From: Larix kaempferi
Lineage: Eukaryota; Streptophyta; Pinopsida; Pinales; Pinaceae
Assembly (NCBI GenBank): GCA_027924585.1
Contig: BSBM01000877.1
Location: 7,069,501 to 7,133,500 of the forward strand
Length of the DNA stretch: 64,000 bases
Direction: 5' to 3'
Of this stretch, positions 45,012-57,500 are shown piece by piece (within the stretch, counting starts at the first letter, position 1; the number at the start of each line of letters is the position of its first letter). The translations under genes and the position numbers were made by a program. The notes below the pieces were generated by a model, which was not told the origin of the DNA, ran no database searches, and worked only from the letters and a program-made list of their open reading frames with translations.

Positions 45012-45860
45012 GAAAAAATGGTCTCCATTGTTTGCTTGTGAAGGTGAGGAAACTTGTCGGTCAGTTCAATAATAGAGTACCACTTTCCTTGTGCTGGGAT
45101 CTGTCCGGATTTAGCAACTTGAAACAAGGGAATTTTGTTTATCTGTGTATGGCATACTCATCGTCCCACAATGGTGTTGCAAGGAAGAGGATCCTAAACA
45201 TCTGGATGGATGTCGTCGGGTTTTGTTGTTTGCAAGTCGTTATGTTCCAATAGTGGTGCATGGTATGGTCGAAGTAGATCCACATTGAATACTGGATGCA
45301 GACCCAGGCATGCAGGGATGTCAAGCTGGAAATTGTTTTTTCCAATCCGTCAAAGAATACTGTATGGACCATATCACAAAGGTTTGAGCTTCTTGAATGG
45401 ACCAGTGAAGCGCTCCTTCTTGATATGCAACCAGATCTTATCCCCAATTTGGAATGAATGAGGAATACGATGCTTATCGTGTTGGGACTTATATTTCTCG
45501 TTTTTGCGTTGGAACATTTCCTATGCTTGCTTCTGGATGTCACAGATTTGATATCGAAACTTCAAGGATTTATCAACTTCTCGCTGGCTGTAGTCAGTGT
45601 CGGAGTTTGGCTATGTCGAGGATCTCATCAAGTTGATAGGAGATGAGGGTTGAAATTCATAACAGATATCAAATGGAATCTTTCCCGTAGAGCTGTGATG
45701 AGCATGATTGTAACTGTGCTGTATGTATGGAAGACTTTCATCCCATGTGCATCGATGCTTGTGGTTGTACATGAGAAGAAGTTGTACGACCAAGCGATTC
45801 ACAACTTTCGTTTGTCCATTGTTGTGAGGATGGAAAGCTGTTGACAATGAGAGTTGTGTG
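45012..45860 (-). pseudogene. Integrase C-terminus and chromodomain-like end
   Basis: The third DDE block reads STAFHPHNNGQTKVVNRLV (near 45847-45795): the catalytic Glu of NGQTE is Lys. The C-terminal domain reads HSFQIGDKIWLHIKKERFTGPFKKL and RYGPYSILRRIGKNNFQLDI and HPVFNVDLLRPYHAPLLEHN (45440-45215). A chromodomain-like piece near 45150-45030 shows QVAKSGQIPAQGKWYSIIEL and FPHL. Stops separate the blocks. Confidence 0.82.
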
Positions 45861-46244
45861 TCCAGCTATTTCCAGAGAGTCTTCCAAAATATGTTGACGA
45901 ATATGGAATCTCAGTCAGAAGTAATGGTTGTGGTTAAACCAAAGTGTTTCCAAACATGTGTGAAGAAGAGCCAAGCAGTCTCCTATGCTGTTGTGGTCTT
46001 CTTGCATGGTATGAGAATGGTCATCTTGGAAAATCTGTTGACTACTACTAATATCGCGTCATGATGATTTTGGTAGTAGGATATCCCATCAAGTAGTCCA
46101 TAGAAATAGATTCCCATGGCCGACTAGGAACTGGTAGAGGTGTGTACAATGTCATCGATTAGGCGGTTTAACAATGGCACAAACCATGCATGATCGAATG
46201 TGCTTGTTGACATCAGTTTTAAGTGTATGCCAAAAGAAATAATT

Positions 46245-46733
46245 CTAGAGAATAACAAGTATCTTTGCTACTCCAAAGTGTCCTGCAATCTTGCTGTAGT
46301 GCGCGTCCCAAATGAGCTGCTGTCGATGTTCACTAGTCGGTACACAAAGCTTCCCAAGCTTGTATAGCAAGGTGTCTTTTAGGAAGTAGTTGGAGGTCGA
46401 CGAATTGTTAGTCTGAAGCTGTCGATATACTGGTGAAAAGTTGATTTCGTCCTGATATAATTGAGTCCAAGTGGTCATGTCGTAACCCTGCATACTCATC
46501 ACTGTGAAAAGGAGAGTCATGGGTGGTCGAATCAGACAATCGGAGGCGACGTTAGCTTTACCTTTCCGATACTTAATCACCAACTGGAATTGTTGTAGGT
46601 AATTAATCGACATGAGTTGTCTGGTTGTCTGCAGTTTTGACTGGGTCAGAGCGAATTGTAGAGGCTTATGGTCAGTGAGGATGACCATTTCCTTGCCAAG
46701 GATGTAATGCCTCCATTTCTTGAGAGCTTGCAC
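46245..46733 (-). pseudogene. RNase H and integrase start of the complete gypsy element
   Basis: RNase H shows KKWRHYILGKEMVILTDHKPLQF with the catalytic TDHKPL Asp, then QFQLVIKYRKGKANVASDCLIRPP. The integrase zinc-binding part starts with LIWDAHYSKIAGHFG, after which a stop ends the frame near 46245. The DDE core continues in other frames to 45611. Confidence 0.85.
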
Positions 46734-47252
46734 AATGGCGTACAGTTATTTTTTTTACATTGAATATCTTCTAACCGTGTCATTAGAAGTTTCAGAATTA
46801 AAAGTGACTGGGTGACCAGGCTAAGTGGTCACTACGCCCAAGGCATAGTTCAATGCGTCTGTCTCAATCTCAAAGAGATGATGCAAATCAGGTAACATGA
46901 GTATTGGTGCAGTGCAGAGCTTGTGCTTGAGCTGTTCAAAAACTTCTTGCTGTGTCGATTTCCTTTTGAAGACATTTTTTCCATTTCCCTTCGTCAACTA
47001 ATTCAAGGGACATGCTATGTGACTGAAGCTGAGTATGAATCATCGATAAAAATTCGCCAAACCAAGAAAACATCTTAGTTCTTGAATGCTGTGAGGAATG
47101 GACCAATCTTTGAGGATCTGTACTTTGTCTGGATCGACGTGAATGCCTCCAGAGTCAATTACATACCCCAAGTATTTGATGTTGTTCATCGCAAAGGTGC
47201 ATTTGTCCACGTTCAAGTAAAGTCAATTTTGTTGGAGAGTGTCGAGGACTTG

Positions 47253-47768
47253 TCAAAGCTGTCTGATAGGTTCTTCCCATGATTGACTGAAAATCAGTAT
47301 GTCGTCAAGGTAGACAATGACCCATTTGCCGATGAAAGGTCGAAGAATGTTTTCCATGTATCGCATGAAGGTCGTAGGTGCATTGGTTAAGCCAAAAGGC
47401 ATGACTAACCATTCAAACAATCCTTCCTTGGTCCTGAAAGCAATTTTCCACACATCTAAGGGCTCGATTGGAATATGATGATATCTTGACTTGCGGTCGA
47501 GCTTAGTAAATAATTTGGCACCTTTCAGATAGTCGATGAGCTCGTCTATCCGTGAAAGAGGGTAGTGATTCTTTACCAAAATTTTGTTGAGTGCCCTGTA
47601 GTCGATGCACATGCGCCAAATCCCTTCTTTCTTTGGAACGAGGATGACTGGACTTCCAGAAGGAGAGGAGCTAGTTCGGATATGACCTTTGTTGATCAAA
47701 TCTTGGATTTGTTTGCGAATCTCTTCATTTTTGAGAATGGATCTTTTGTAAACAGATTCGTTAGGCAA
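47253..47768 (-). pseudogene. Reverse transcriptase of the complete gypsy element
   Basis: An open stretch of 171 residues with the RT fingers and palm: SGSPVILVPKKEGIWRMCID, YRALNKILVKNHYPL, AKLFTKLDRKSRYHHIPIEP, WLVMPFGLTNAPTTF and the catalytic box VIVYLDDILIFS. Both palm Asp of YLDD are intact. LDLRSGYHQ of the family is LDRKSRYHH. The frame ends soon after the palm and the thumb is shifted. Confidence 0.88.
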
Positions 47769-48335
47769 AGAAGAACCATGATCAAGTTCAATGGAGTGTT
47801 TTACTTGGAAATGCCGAGGTACTCCGTCCGGCTCTTGGAATAAACTCCGATACTCATCGAGAACGTTTTTGATCTACTGCTTATATCGGGAGTTGCTTTG
47901 GTTGGTGAGTCGACTCATCACTGCAGTCTTCCTAGAATGTTGCGGTTTGATCATAATTAGCGTGAACTTCTGAGCATGATTGATGAGCTTCTTTGTCTAT
48001 TTAGTAGATATCATTGAAACTATTGGTGTAGGTCGTCGCTCTGGAATGCTGTACCATCGATTCTGGATTATGACAATCACCTTCTGCGGTCGTGACTGAT
48101 AACTTCCATGGTGATCCCATAGGTAAGGTTTCCCAAACAGGGCTTCAGCTACGGAGGGTGGTGCTACGTCGCAGAGTACTTAATCTTCAAAAGGATTTAT
48201 GAAGTAGGAGAGTTTTCATTGTCGGGTGATCCGTAGTTCCTGTCCATTCTTTATCCAACCGATGTATTAAGGTTGTAGATGTGGAGTGGTGACAAGACCT
48301 AGTTTCTTCACAAGATCTTCAAAAATGAAGTTCTT

Positions 48336-48677
48336 TTAGCTGCTATTATCCACAATTAGATGTAATGGATTGTGCGGAACCCATATTTGTGTATGGAACA
48401 GGCACTCTCGTTCCTCCTCGTTGACAATAGTCGAGGCTGCTGGACTGGCTGTTGTTGATGTCAAAAGGGTCGTTGCGTCTGGATCAGATTCTTCCACCAT
48501 CTTGTCGAAGGTGTCGGATGTCGACACTTTTTCCAAAAATGTCTTCCGAGATTTGCATTTAGATGTATCATGCCAAGATGAGTGGTGGTAATCGCACCAT
48601 TTTCCAGTCGACGCTTGTTTTCTACATTCCCTTTTATGAAAAGGATTTTTGTCGTGATCTGGCTTTGGCAGGGTCAA
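48336..48677 (-). pseudogene. gag knuckle and protease start of the complete gypsy element
   Basis: Carries the zinc knuckle and ends in LIVDNSS followed by a stop, where the protease has an L-I-V-D-S-G-S-type loop. Beyond the stop the frame continues as KNFIFEDLVKKLGLVTTPHL. The protease loop has lost its Gly and gained a stop. The linker to RT (47830-48300) is also broken (GWIKNGQELRITR, FGKPYLWDHHGSYQ). Confidence 0.8.
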
Positions 48678-49540
48678 CTGAGAATATTTTGACTTGTCAA
48701 AGTCAACTGATGTCCTCTTGTCGGGTGGTCGTCCTCATGTCGGATTTGTCGCGAAGCATGCTTTCCCTTTCTTCTTGGTTTCAAGTTTGCTGGCATAGTG
48801 GCATCCGCGAGCGTATTGATAGTCAGAAATTCCATCTCTTGCTGAATGTACTGGGACAATCCATTGAGGTACTTCATAACAAGCAATTTATCTTCTTCTT
48901 GGCCAAGTCTATCCATGAGTCGATAGAACTCGTCGGTGTAACTCTGTACTGATTGGTATTTCCATTTCCTTAGCTGTTGCCACTTCTTACACTGCTGCTC
49001 AAGGTATTTGGGCGGGTAAAATTTCTTTCGGATATGTTTGATGAATTTATCCCATGTGTCGATAGGGTCTCCAGTTTTCTCCATCTTTGTCGAGAGGTTC
49101 TCCCACCAGTAGTGCACAGCTGCTGACATATTTAAGGCTGCAATGGTGATCTTGTCAGCTTCTGAGAGTTGATTCACAGAGTAATAGGATTCCAGTTGTT
49201 GTACCCAATTGTCGATAGATTCTGCGTCAATCTTGCCTTCAAGATTCAGTATGTCCGAATTCATTTGCACTTTGAAGGGGATGATTTTGTCGGAGTGAGT
49301 TCTTGTCGAAAATCTTTCGAATGTCGAAGCAAACCGCATGAGAATTTCATTGAACCAGGCGAACATTTCGGTCCATTGTTGAGTCAACACTTGCTCAATG
49401 AGTTGTGCTGTCTCGTCGACTGCATGTCTATCGTCTGTTTCTTCTTCCATTTCTGAAGGTAGCGTCTTCTTGGATTGTTGAGATTGTGAATGTGTTTGAA
49501 CAGGCATAAGTCGGTAACTTCGCTGGAAGTGTCTATGCAA
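48674..49540 (-). pseudogene. gag of the complete gypsy element
   Basis: A 288-residue frame starting 24 bases after the primer-binding site. The retrotransposon gag domain is clear: IDAESIDNWVQQLESYYSV, VHYWWENLSTKMEK, WDKFIKHIRKKFYPPKY and YTDEFYRLMDRLGQ. It stops early at 48674. The continuation lies in another frame (48677-48336) and holds the knuckle CDYHHSSWHDTSKC (CX2HX4HX4C), so one frameshift has split the protein. It is the longest preserved element frame in the window. Confidence 0.88.
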
Positions 49541-49563
49541 ACTTAAGCACGAATAAATCTGGG

Positions 49564-49576
49564 TGCTCTGATACCA
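49564..49576 (-). other. Primer-binding site, initiator tRNA-Met
   Basis: On the minus strand TGGTATCAGAGCA, one base inside the 5' LTR. It matches the 3' end of initiator tRNA-Met. Confidence 0.9.
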
Positions 49577-49577
49577 A

Positions 49578-50114
49578 TGATCCGCACGTGTCCAGGAAGG
49601 ACGAGGGGGACAACAGTTCGACTGAATGAGTTGGCTCTGTTATGGCAGAAGTTGAAGAAAAAAAATGCGCAAAGCAGGAATACACTACTCAGACAGGACA
49701 CAAATATACATAGACAATATGCAAGAATGCGAACTGATATTCTATTACTGGATATGAGATCATCGATTGATGTATGTTTCAATATTATACATGCTTATAT
49801 AGAATGTATTGATACACTTGGGTGATTTCCCATTACGTTTAGTTACAAAAGAAGTTAGAACGGTTCGACAGTTCAACCGTTCCAGTTGATTGGAAGACAA
49901 AGAGGTAGTCTGTCGAAGTTCGACAGTTGCAAGTCATAGATCGACGCTGTATGTCAATGTTGCGAAACTGTGAGGTCGTGGAACTTGTCGAAGTCGTGGA
50001 GTTCTCAAAGCCATGTCAAAGTCGGAACTTGTTGAAGTTGTGTCGACGTCGATGACTTGTTGCAGATGTGTTAGAGTTATCATTCGAAAATAATTCCAAC
50101 TGCGATGTGGATCA
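49578..50114 (-). repeat. 5' LTR of the complete gypsy element
   Basis: This 537-bp copy runs TGATCCGCAC to GTGGATCA. It carries extra sequence at about 49996-50025 (GTGGAGTTCTCAAAGCCATG...). The promoter for the element would lie here, reading leftwards. Confidence 0.9.
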
Positions 50115-50702
50115 AATATAGCATGTTTAAAGGAGATCTAACCCTACACTTAAAGCTATTATCAGATTGGCAACCATACTAGTTGAATTTTCTTGAAACT
50201 TTCTTCATATTTTTGTATTCTAACGTTTCATATCTACTCCAAGTTTTCCTTAAGATCCCTTCAAGAACCTATCTTGCAGGTTTATAGGCTCGAAACCAAC
50301 CTAGATCCACTCCTAAACTCCCAAAATCCTTCAAAATAGAGCTGGGATCTAGGTATTTCTTGATTTAGAAGTCTAATGCACTCTCCCTATCTACATAGAG
50401 CGTTGAAGGTCAATTGAATCACCCTGTACACTATCAAGGTGAGCCACTGACTCACCCTTCCTGTGTACAAAGTGCGCCACTCCCCTTTTGACGCTCTCCT
50501 CTATTCTAGAAGGTGTGTCGGCTGAGTTTTTGGAGCCTAGTTCTTCCCTCTTTCCTCTTTTTAGTTGATATTTTATTCTTGGATGGGATTAGGAAACCCT
50601 GATACCAGAGTTTAAACCTCATTTTGATCCTCCTTTTCTCAATATTTTGGAAATTTTTAAAGCTTTCTTGTTTCAGATTTGCATGTTATGAACTAGTTTT
50701 AA

Positions 50703-51400
50703 GATCCCTTTGTTTTAGAGCTGCTTGGAGGCTTGATTTTTGCATTTGTAGACCTGTTTAAGGATTATAAATCTTTCGAGGATCAGTTTATCACTCATTT
50801 GGGAGAATTTAAAAATTTTGGGTTAAGATCTTTAGATTTGGAATTTCCCTGCAAAAACCACTAAAATTGGCCCAAATTGTCATTTCTTTTCATTTTAAAA
50901 AAAAAATTTGTGACAGATCCACTTGCTTAAATCCATATTATGCTTTTAGGTCTCTGATTGGATAGAATTAGGACTTATATTTAAAATAATTTTTACTCCT
51001 TTCATAATTTCCAAATAACAAAAAATAAAACACGAAGAAAGACCTTGAATTGTCACCTAGTTTTGAGTTTTTATTGTTTTAGGGTTGCTTTAAGGATTCA
51101 TTTTTGTACTTACAGAACATCACAAATATTTTAAAACGTTTTAGAATCATTTTACCACTAATTATGAAAAATTTGGGAGGGTTTGGTTTGAGCTGCTTAG
51201 ATTTGAAATTTCTTCCCAAAAACCTCCAAAAATGGCCCAAATTGGCATTTCTTTCAAAATTTTCTTAAATTTGTGGTAGATCCATTTGCTTGCAGTCATA
51301 TTTTTCTGTTGGATCCATGATTGAATAATATTAGGACTGATATCTACATTTTTTATATTCATTTAAGATATGCAAATCACAAAAATTGAAGAAATATCAA
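50703..51400. repeat. Two degenerate 365-bp tandem units
   Basis: The segment from TTGTTTTAGAGCTGCTTGGA (50709) recurs from ATTGTTTTAGGGTTGCTTTA (51074). Shared landmarks are TGGCCCAAATTG at 50869 and 51233, and AGATCCA(C/T)TTGCTT and ATTAGGACT further on. Clear divergence shows an old duplication. Confidence 0.75.
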
Positions 51401-51710
51401 GATTTGTTTGAAGAACCTTAAGACCCTTTAACTGTTGAATCTCATGAGCTTTCTTATTTGAAACATGACACCAAATATCAGTTATACAATTTCAAAAGAT
51501 AATTTAAATGCATTTCCCAAATATATTTGCATTGAAAAACAAAGAATTGAACATTACATTTGAGACATTTTGAAAACAATTTACCTCCAAAACCAAATAC
51601 AGACTTTAATTAGTTCAATTTCGTTTTGGATCTACAATATTTTCATTATGTTTATGCACAATTAGAGAAGATTGTAGTGTCATATCTCAATTTTCTTGTG
51701 ATAAGTTGTA

Positions 51711-51994
51711 TCGAAGCCACCGTATCCTCTTTGCTTGCACTTTCGGGTGGCCTTGCAAATGAGAAAATGGATCTCAAGTGTAATAGTATAGGATTTGATT
51801 TTTCAAGCATTGTTCTTTCGAGCCACTGTATCCACTTCACTTGGGCCTTCGGGCAATCTTGTGAATGAGAAAGTGGATCTCAAGTGTAATAGAGTAGATT
51901 TCAATTTTCGCATACAGTTCTCGAGCTACTGTATCCTCTTTGCTTTCACTTTTAGGTGGTCGTGCAAATGAGAAAGTAGATCTCGAGTGTAAAG
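51711..51994. repeat. Three tandem units of about 105 bp
   Basis: Units start TCGA(A)GC(C/T)AC(C/T)GTATCC at 51711, 51818 and 51921. Each carries CACTTT(C)GGGTGG-like, CAAATGAGAAA and TAGATCTC(A/G)AGTGTAA sequence. Together with the 365-bp duplication this looks like a noncoding leader of a large element. Confidence 0.75.
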
Positions 51995-51999
51995 AATTT

Positions 52000-52925
52000 A
52001 ATTCATAAGCATTTCAAAGGGATCTGCGTACCTAGAGGTGAGATTTTTCCTCGACTTACAACTGTTCCGCCCAACCGTTGATTGTGAAGTGGTAACTTTA
52101 GTTGCTATTCCTAGGATATCACATAGGCTATTGTAAGTGGGAAACTCTTGAAATACCTGAGATAGACTTTGAATCTTTTACTCCTTGGTAGGGTGATTGG
52201 TCAGAAACCAACACTTGCACCCTTGGCGATTAAATTTTATTGTAATTGTTTCTCATACCTTCATTGCTAGCAATTGTTTGAGGCCTAATATCCCTCAACA
52301 ACTACTAGTTTCGGAAGGCCCTCTAATCTAGATTTTCACTGAGCTTCGGCTCTTGGAAAAGTAGTTTGCTTGCTTGGATCTATAGGACTTTTTTACTGTG
52401 TGGACACTTTTTATTTTAGTTGAGTCTAGACTTTCTTAGGATTGTTTGATTCTATTTTTCGATCAAAATATTTTTAAACACATACTTTTTTCAAATGATT
52501 CAAAGTGGATACTCTCCTGATCTGCCAATCACGACGACAACGAGGTAAGTCCCCAGAAATTGAAGACCCCACTACATCATGGAGACGAATACAAAACACC
52601 CAACCTTGTGACTTGGAAACTAAACAAATTCTAGATTCAATTAACAACAATAGATAAGAACAACATCAAACAAATACTGAAACATCATCTACCAAGGAAA
52701 AAACAGACATTGTTGATAATCTTGCTCCATTTGAAATTGAAACACTAGAGAAAAACACAGCTACTCACATAAACCCACCTTTGACAAATCTTTCAGACCC
52801 AGTGGTACTTCACATCAGTAAGCCACTTGATTACATCAATCCTATTTTCGGAGATTGGAATAATATGCAAAATCCCACAATTGACCCTATGGCTTCATCA
52901 AGAGCACAAGGGACTACATCATCGC
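52000..52925 (+). other. Noncoding stretch and short gag-like or leader remnant
   Basis: The stretch 52495-52925 reads partly open on the plus strand (for example DPVVLHISKPLDYINPIFGD near 52795-52853). It is cut by the LTR at 52926. No known domain is certain. The rest holds nothing recognisable. Confidence 0.3.
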
Positions 52926-53552
52926 TGTTGATGTATTTGGAACTTCGGAATGTATTTCCTATATGTATATTGTATTCCTATAGAGATGTTATTATTACTC
53001 TATACGTAAGTATTTGTATTCCTCTAGAGATGTTATTATTCCTCTATACGGAAGTGTCATCATTTATATTGTAAGTGTCGTAACTTATACTTGATGGGTT
53101 ATTAGACCACCTTGGTGGGGTCGGCCCTGTATAAGTCATGTGGGTAAAAGGGTTATTAGACCACCCTATTGGGGGTCGGCCCAGTCAGAATTATGTTATG
53201 TGGTTAAGTTAAGGCCGACCTAGTAAAGGTTATTAGGCAAGTCAAGTCAAGTATAAATAGAGTGCATGACTATTTGATCATTCACTTTCTCACTCATACT
53301 TTCATTGGAGAGTGGCACACTTGTGGAGGAGGAGAAGCTGCTGCTAGGAGAAGACTATCTCTTGTACTTGGGTTGTATCATTTATCTATCTATCTCTGAG
53401 GAAGTTGCGGGGTTTTTCACCTTCTTGGTTTTCCCCGATGAAACTCTGTGTCTCTTATGTGCTTGCATTATTGTGTCCATGATTGATATGCTATACATGT
53501 TATTCTCTCAGGTAAGATCCTAGATCAAATTTAAATTTCTGAAAAACTAACA
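52926..53552 (+). repeat. Copia-like 5' LTR
   Basis: A 627-bp LTR starting TGTTGATGTA and ending ACTAACA. It is followed at once by the primer-binding site. A TATA box AGTATAAATAGAG lies near 53250. The unit GTTATTAGACCACC with GGGTCGGCCC is present twice (about 53098 and 53150). No matching 3' LTR or coding part is in the window. Confidence 0.75.
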
Positions 53553-53564
53553 TGGTATCAGAGC
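53553..53564 (+). other. Primer-binding site, initiator tRNA-Met
   Basis: Perfect TGGTATCAGAGC directly after the LTR end at 53552. Confidence 0.88.
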
Positions 53565-54563
53565 TAGCCTACAAGAAGGCATGGTATGGCATTTATGACA
53601 CTTGTTGCACTTGCGAAGCTAGGGCTTGATATAGCAAAAACCGGTCATCGTAGAACTTTCGCTATAAATCTATTTCGATGAGGTTTCAGGATTTGAAATT
53701 CTTACAGGTCAAAGATAATATCCCCATGTACCTTGTGTCTGAAGAAAAAATTCTAATTCATTGTACTTTGTGTTTTATGATCTGTACAATATAGGGTTTC
53801 TGCCTCTTCCAGATCTCAGTCATAAACATGTGACCTAGGAAAAAAGGTCACAAATTGGGATAGGAAGCTCCAAATGAAATTTCATAAAAAGTGAAAGGTA
53901 GGGCACGGACTGTAGTTTCTGAGGTAAGGTTTTCATAGGTCGAAGTTGAACCAGTGACACGTGGCACGTCGTACAAGTTTTCTCTCCTGCTTTATCCCAT
54001 AAACAGGTCACGTTGCGACACTTGGCATAAATCTATCTCAGAGAATCCAATTGAGGTAAAACCTATGGGGTTGGAAATATTAAAGGTCAGGATACCACAA
54101 GTCGAATTTTCAGACCCTGTGGATTTGTAATTTCGGAGTTACACTAGAAACAATCAGGTGCATATTTTTGTCAAAATAGAATTGGATTTTGAGCACCTTC
54201 ATTCATGGCTCCGAGAATTAGGGTTTCTGAGAAAGTTGGTATTTTGGTAATTGGAGACCATGGCTGAATGCTACTCATCAAAATAGAAATTTAGAGACCA
54301 AGATCAAATTTTTTGGTTGGGTAGAAGGCCGGGCTTGATCAAACCCTAGTTCGGGACTTCGATCGAAAAAGTGAAAAATTAGGGCTTCTACAAAAATGGG
54401 AATTTTTGAAATCTGTGACCATAGCTGGAAGCAACTTGGAAAAATCGAAGTTTAGAGCTTTGGATCAAACTATTTGGTTGGGTGAAGCTCCGGGAAACTC
54501 AAACCCTAATTCAGGGTCCTCCCTAGTGAATCCAGAAATCTAAAAGGCAATTTTGAGGGGTGA
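53565..54563 (+). other. Leader of the copia-like element with a 161-bp duplication
   Basis: Noncoding. A block starting ATTAGGGTTTCT at 54217 recurs as ATTAGGGCTTCT at 54378, with shared TTTGGTTGGGT(A/G)AAG and CAAACCCTA. The sequence is interrupted at 54564 by the next LTR. Confidence 0.6.
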
Positions 54564-57500
54564 TGTAACATCCCTACAATTCGACCCTAATTGTTATTAC
54601 TCTTCTAAATATAATTATGAATTATGTAAACGACCCTGGTGAGGAGCTCAAGGCTAAGGCCCCACCAGTGGACCTCGAGCTATTGTCATGTTTTAAAGTC
54701 TTATTTTAAGCTTAGGAGATTTAGTACGGTAATGCGATTAAACAATAAGTAACTAAAACCATCGAGAAGAAAGGTAATATGGTTAGGGAACCATAAGATT
54801 CATGTTCTAAATCGCAGACCTTTGATGGTGAGAAGCTAGTGGAGATCATTCTAAAAATTCCTTAAGAAATCCACCTAAGTAGGGTTAATATGTGTTGATA
54901 AGCCTAACTTATTTTTGAAACACTTAAGCTTATAAGTTATCATGTATAGGTATAAGTCACACTTTGAGATGTTAAGTTATATATATGTATTCAATTAAGA
55001 TATTTACATATAATATATATATATTATAATTGGTGAAGGACCAACTATTTTAAATGGTTAAAATACCACTTTATGTAAGGGACACTCCATATAAATCATA
55101 TGATGTCCTGAAGTAAACATCCTAATGGGACTCGAAATAACCTTAAAAGAATATTAATATAAACAAATTTAATTGCATTATAAAATAGGACATGGGAAAT
55201 ACTTTTTATAAGAACTTATGACAAGTATGAGCCTCTTTATGAGTTAAAGACGTTCCACTAAAGAAAATTAAATTCCAGTTGTGACTCACCACGATCGAGG
55301 GAATGGAAGTTAAGGGAATTGTAATGGAGCTTCTGTGACAGCATTTATTAAACCCATCCATTTCGGATTAGGGCTCCATGTGGCAGAAATATTTCAGTTA
55401 TGTCGGGTGGATTAGTTGAGGTATATCATGGGAAGTGTAAGTTACTCTTAGTGAAGGAAAGAGAGCTTTTAAAGAGGCTATTTCCCTAACGGAACAAGCA
55501 TTCATTTATTGCATGGAAAACTATGAAAAAACCCTATCCTTGCATTTGTCCTATCTGGACAAAGTAGGTAAACTCCTTCTCGCCATCTACCATGAACTCC
55601 TTACCTTAGAGCATTGACGCCATTTTAAAAAGAAATGAAGCTCGGCGATAGAATCACATTGGTATGAGGGGAAAAGAAAAGAGCTCGGGCTCTTCTGTAT
55701 GAGTATTGGAATGATTCCAGAAGTAAAACCCCAAGTCGGTAGCACTAGTTACGTGCCTGATAGTTAGACAATATCCCTTGGAGAGAATCGACCCATGATC
55801 TCTGGATTTTAGAGAGGGTTTGGAGGGAAACTCAAAGGGACAGAATTTCCGAAGAAGGAACTGAGCCCACTGGGTTAGAGAGATTGGAAGCAACGACGAA
55901 GGACGTCTACTTTTCTCTTCGAGTAAAGTGACCATTCTGGACAGAAGCTATATCTTTAGTATATTGCAGCCGTCGGAAGGAAAGAGCAATAACTCAACAG
56001 AACTCGATCTCCACCATTTTACATCATAGCATTTTTCCTCTAGGTAGTAGTTCTGCATTTAATTATTACCCTGCATCTAGTTTACATATGGTAGTTCTCT
56101 CTACAAAGGTTAAAGATATGCTACATTGCGAGGTTAATATTATTTAGAATGATAATTATGTCAATACAGAATTTACATTCTACCTCTGCATTGATTTAGC
56201 ATCGTATAAATACTATCTTCCAATGGCGTCATAAGCCTTAGAAACCCTGGAATTATTAGACCAAAAATTGTATACCATCCGCAATAGCATGTAAACCTTA
56301 GAAAACTATGCTTCTTTTGATAAAAAAAATGCGTGAGTCTGAATTGATGGGTTAAGCCAATCAACTATGTTTTTAGTTGAGTGTTAGTATTAGAACCACA
56401 GGTGTGTAGGAGTAGTCCTTATAATTTTAAAATCCCTGATCAGAATCACATAGATCTACCTCTTCCAGTTATACGAATGTAAATCGCTCCCTTGGAGTGA
56501 CATCTCCACCGCCTTACCTCTCGACGGGTTGTTTCACAGTCGCATAACGTCGAACTGTATATTTTTATTTAATAGAGATATGTTCTTTAGATAAGGCATC
56601 TAGGCATTCAGTTTTTAATGTTTGCCTCTTTAGTTATACGATCCAAATTCTTTCGGTTTAGAATTGCTTCCTGCCTATCCACGCACGCACATAGACCTAG
56701 TAAGTATGAATGATTGATCTATTTATCGTGTATATAGAGTTGTGCTTCATAGATTATATGCCTGGAAGTTAGGCATGATTGTTGATCTTTTAGTATACGA
56801 TCTGTATGATTTTGGTTAGAGATGCCATCAGGGTTCCCACACATACCTAAACCTTGTTGTTATGGAAGTGTTCACACACAGTTGGGTGCTCTTAGATCGA
56901 AGTGAATTTCTGCTTAATGTTAGGCTAAAACTCGACGTGATAATTATTTCATTATCGAACATTACATTTTCCGCATTAAATGTTATTATGGGTTTGCATA
57001 GAATTATTATGATAAGTTTGCAAATATTCATATGGCGGGTATGTTATTATGTTAGTTTCTGATTTCAATCAAGATTGTAAAGTTTAGGTTGAAATTGTAA
57101 TAATATATGTATCCTTAGAAGAACTATTATGGTGGTATGCTATTATTAACTTTTGGTTTTGATAAGACCTTGAGTGCATAATTTATGGAATGTTATCCTT
57201 GTTCTTGGAACTAAGAGTACAAGAAATCTTTTAATGAAAACTAAACCTTACCTTTGGGAGGGACTCTAACTTTCAAGATTTAGAGGTTATAAAGGGTGGT
57301 TTATATATTTTAAATTTATATAACTAAAATGGATTTTAGTATGTATAATGGAATAGACTCCTGTTGTTCATCTTGTAGATTGTGGAGTTAACTTTGATAA
57401 AACACCTTACGAATTTTATCTTAGGGTTATGAGATGCATTCGAAGATAGAGGTTGTGAAATTTAGGAATGGAGTTTCTTATAGATAAATACCTCTAGACT

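Larger units (their letters stand above)
44488..50114 (-). mobile_element. Structurally complete Ty3/gypsy chromovirus with 5-bp target duplication
   Basis: Two LTRs (44488-44996 and 49578-50114) bound a 4.6-kb interior in minus orientation. AATAT is duplicated at 44483-44487 and 50115-50119, which proves one insertion event. The LTR ends are inverted (TGATCCACA and TGTGGATCA). Inside, in transcription order, are the primer-binding site, gag, protease, RT, RNase H, integrase, a chromodomain-like end and a purine tract (45012-44997). All coding parts have stops or shifts, so it is inactive. Size and chromodomain fit the smaller chromoviruses. Confidence 0.92.
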
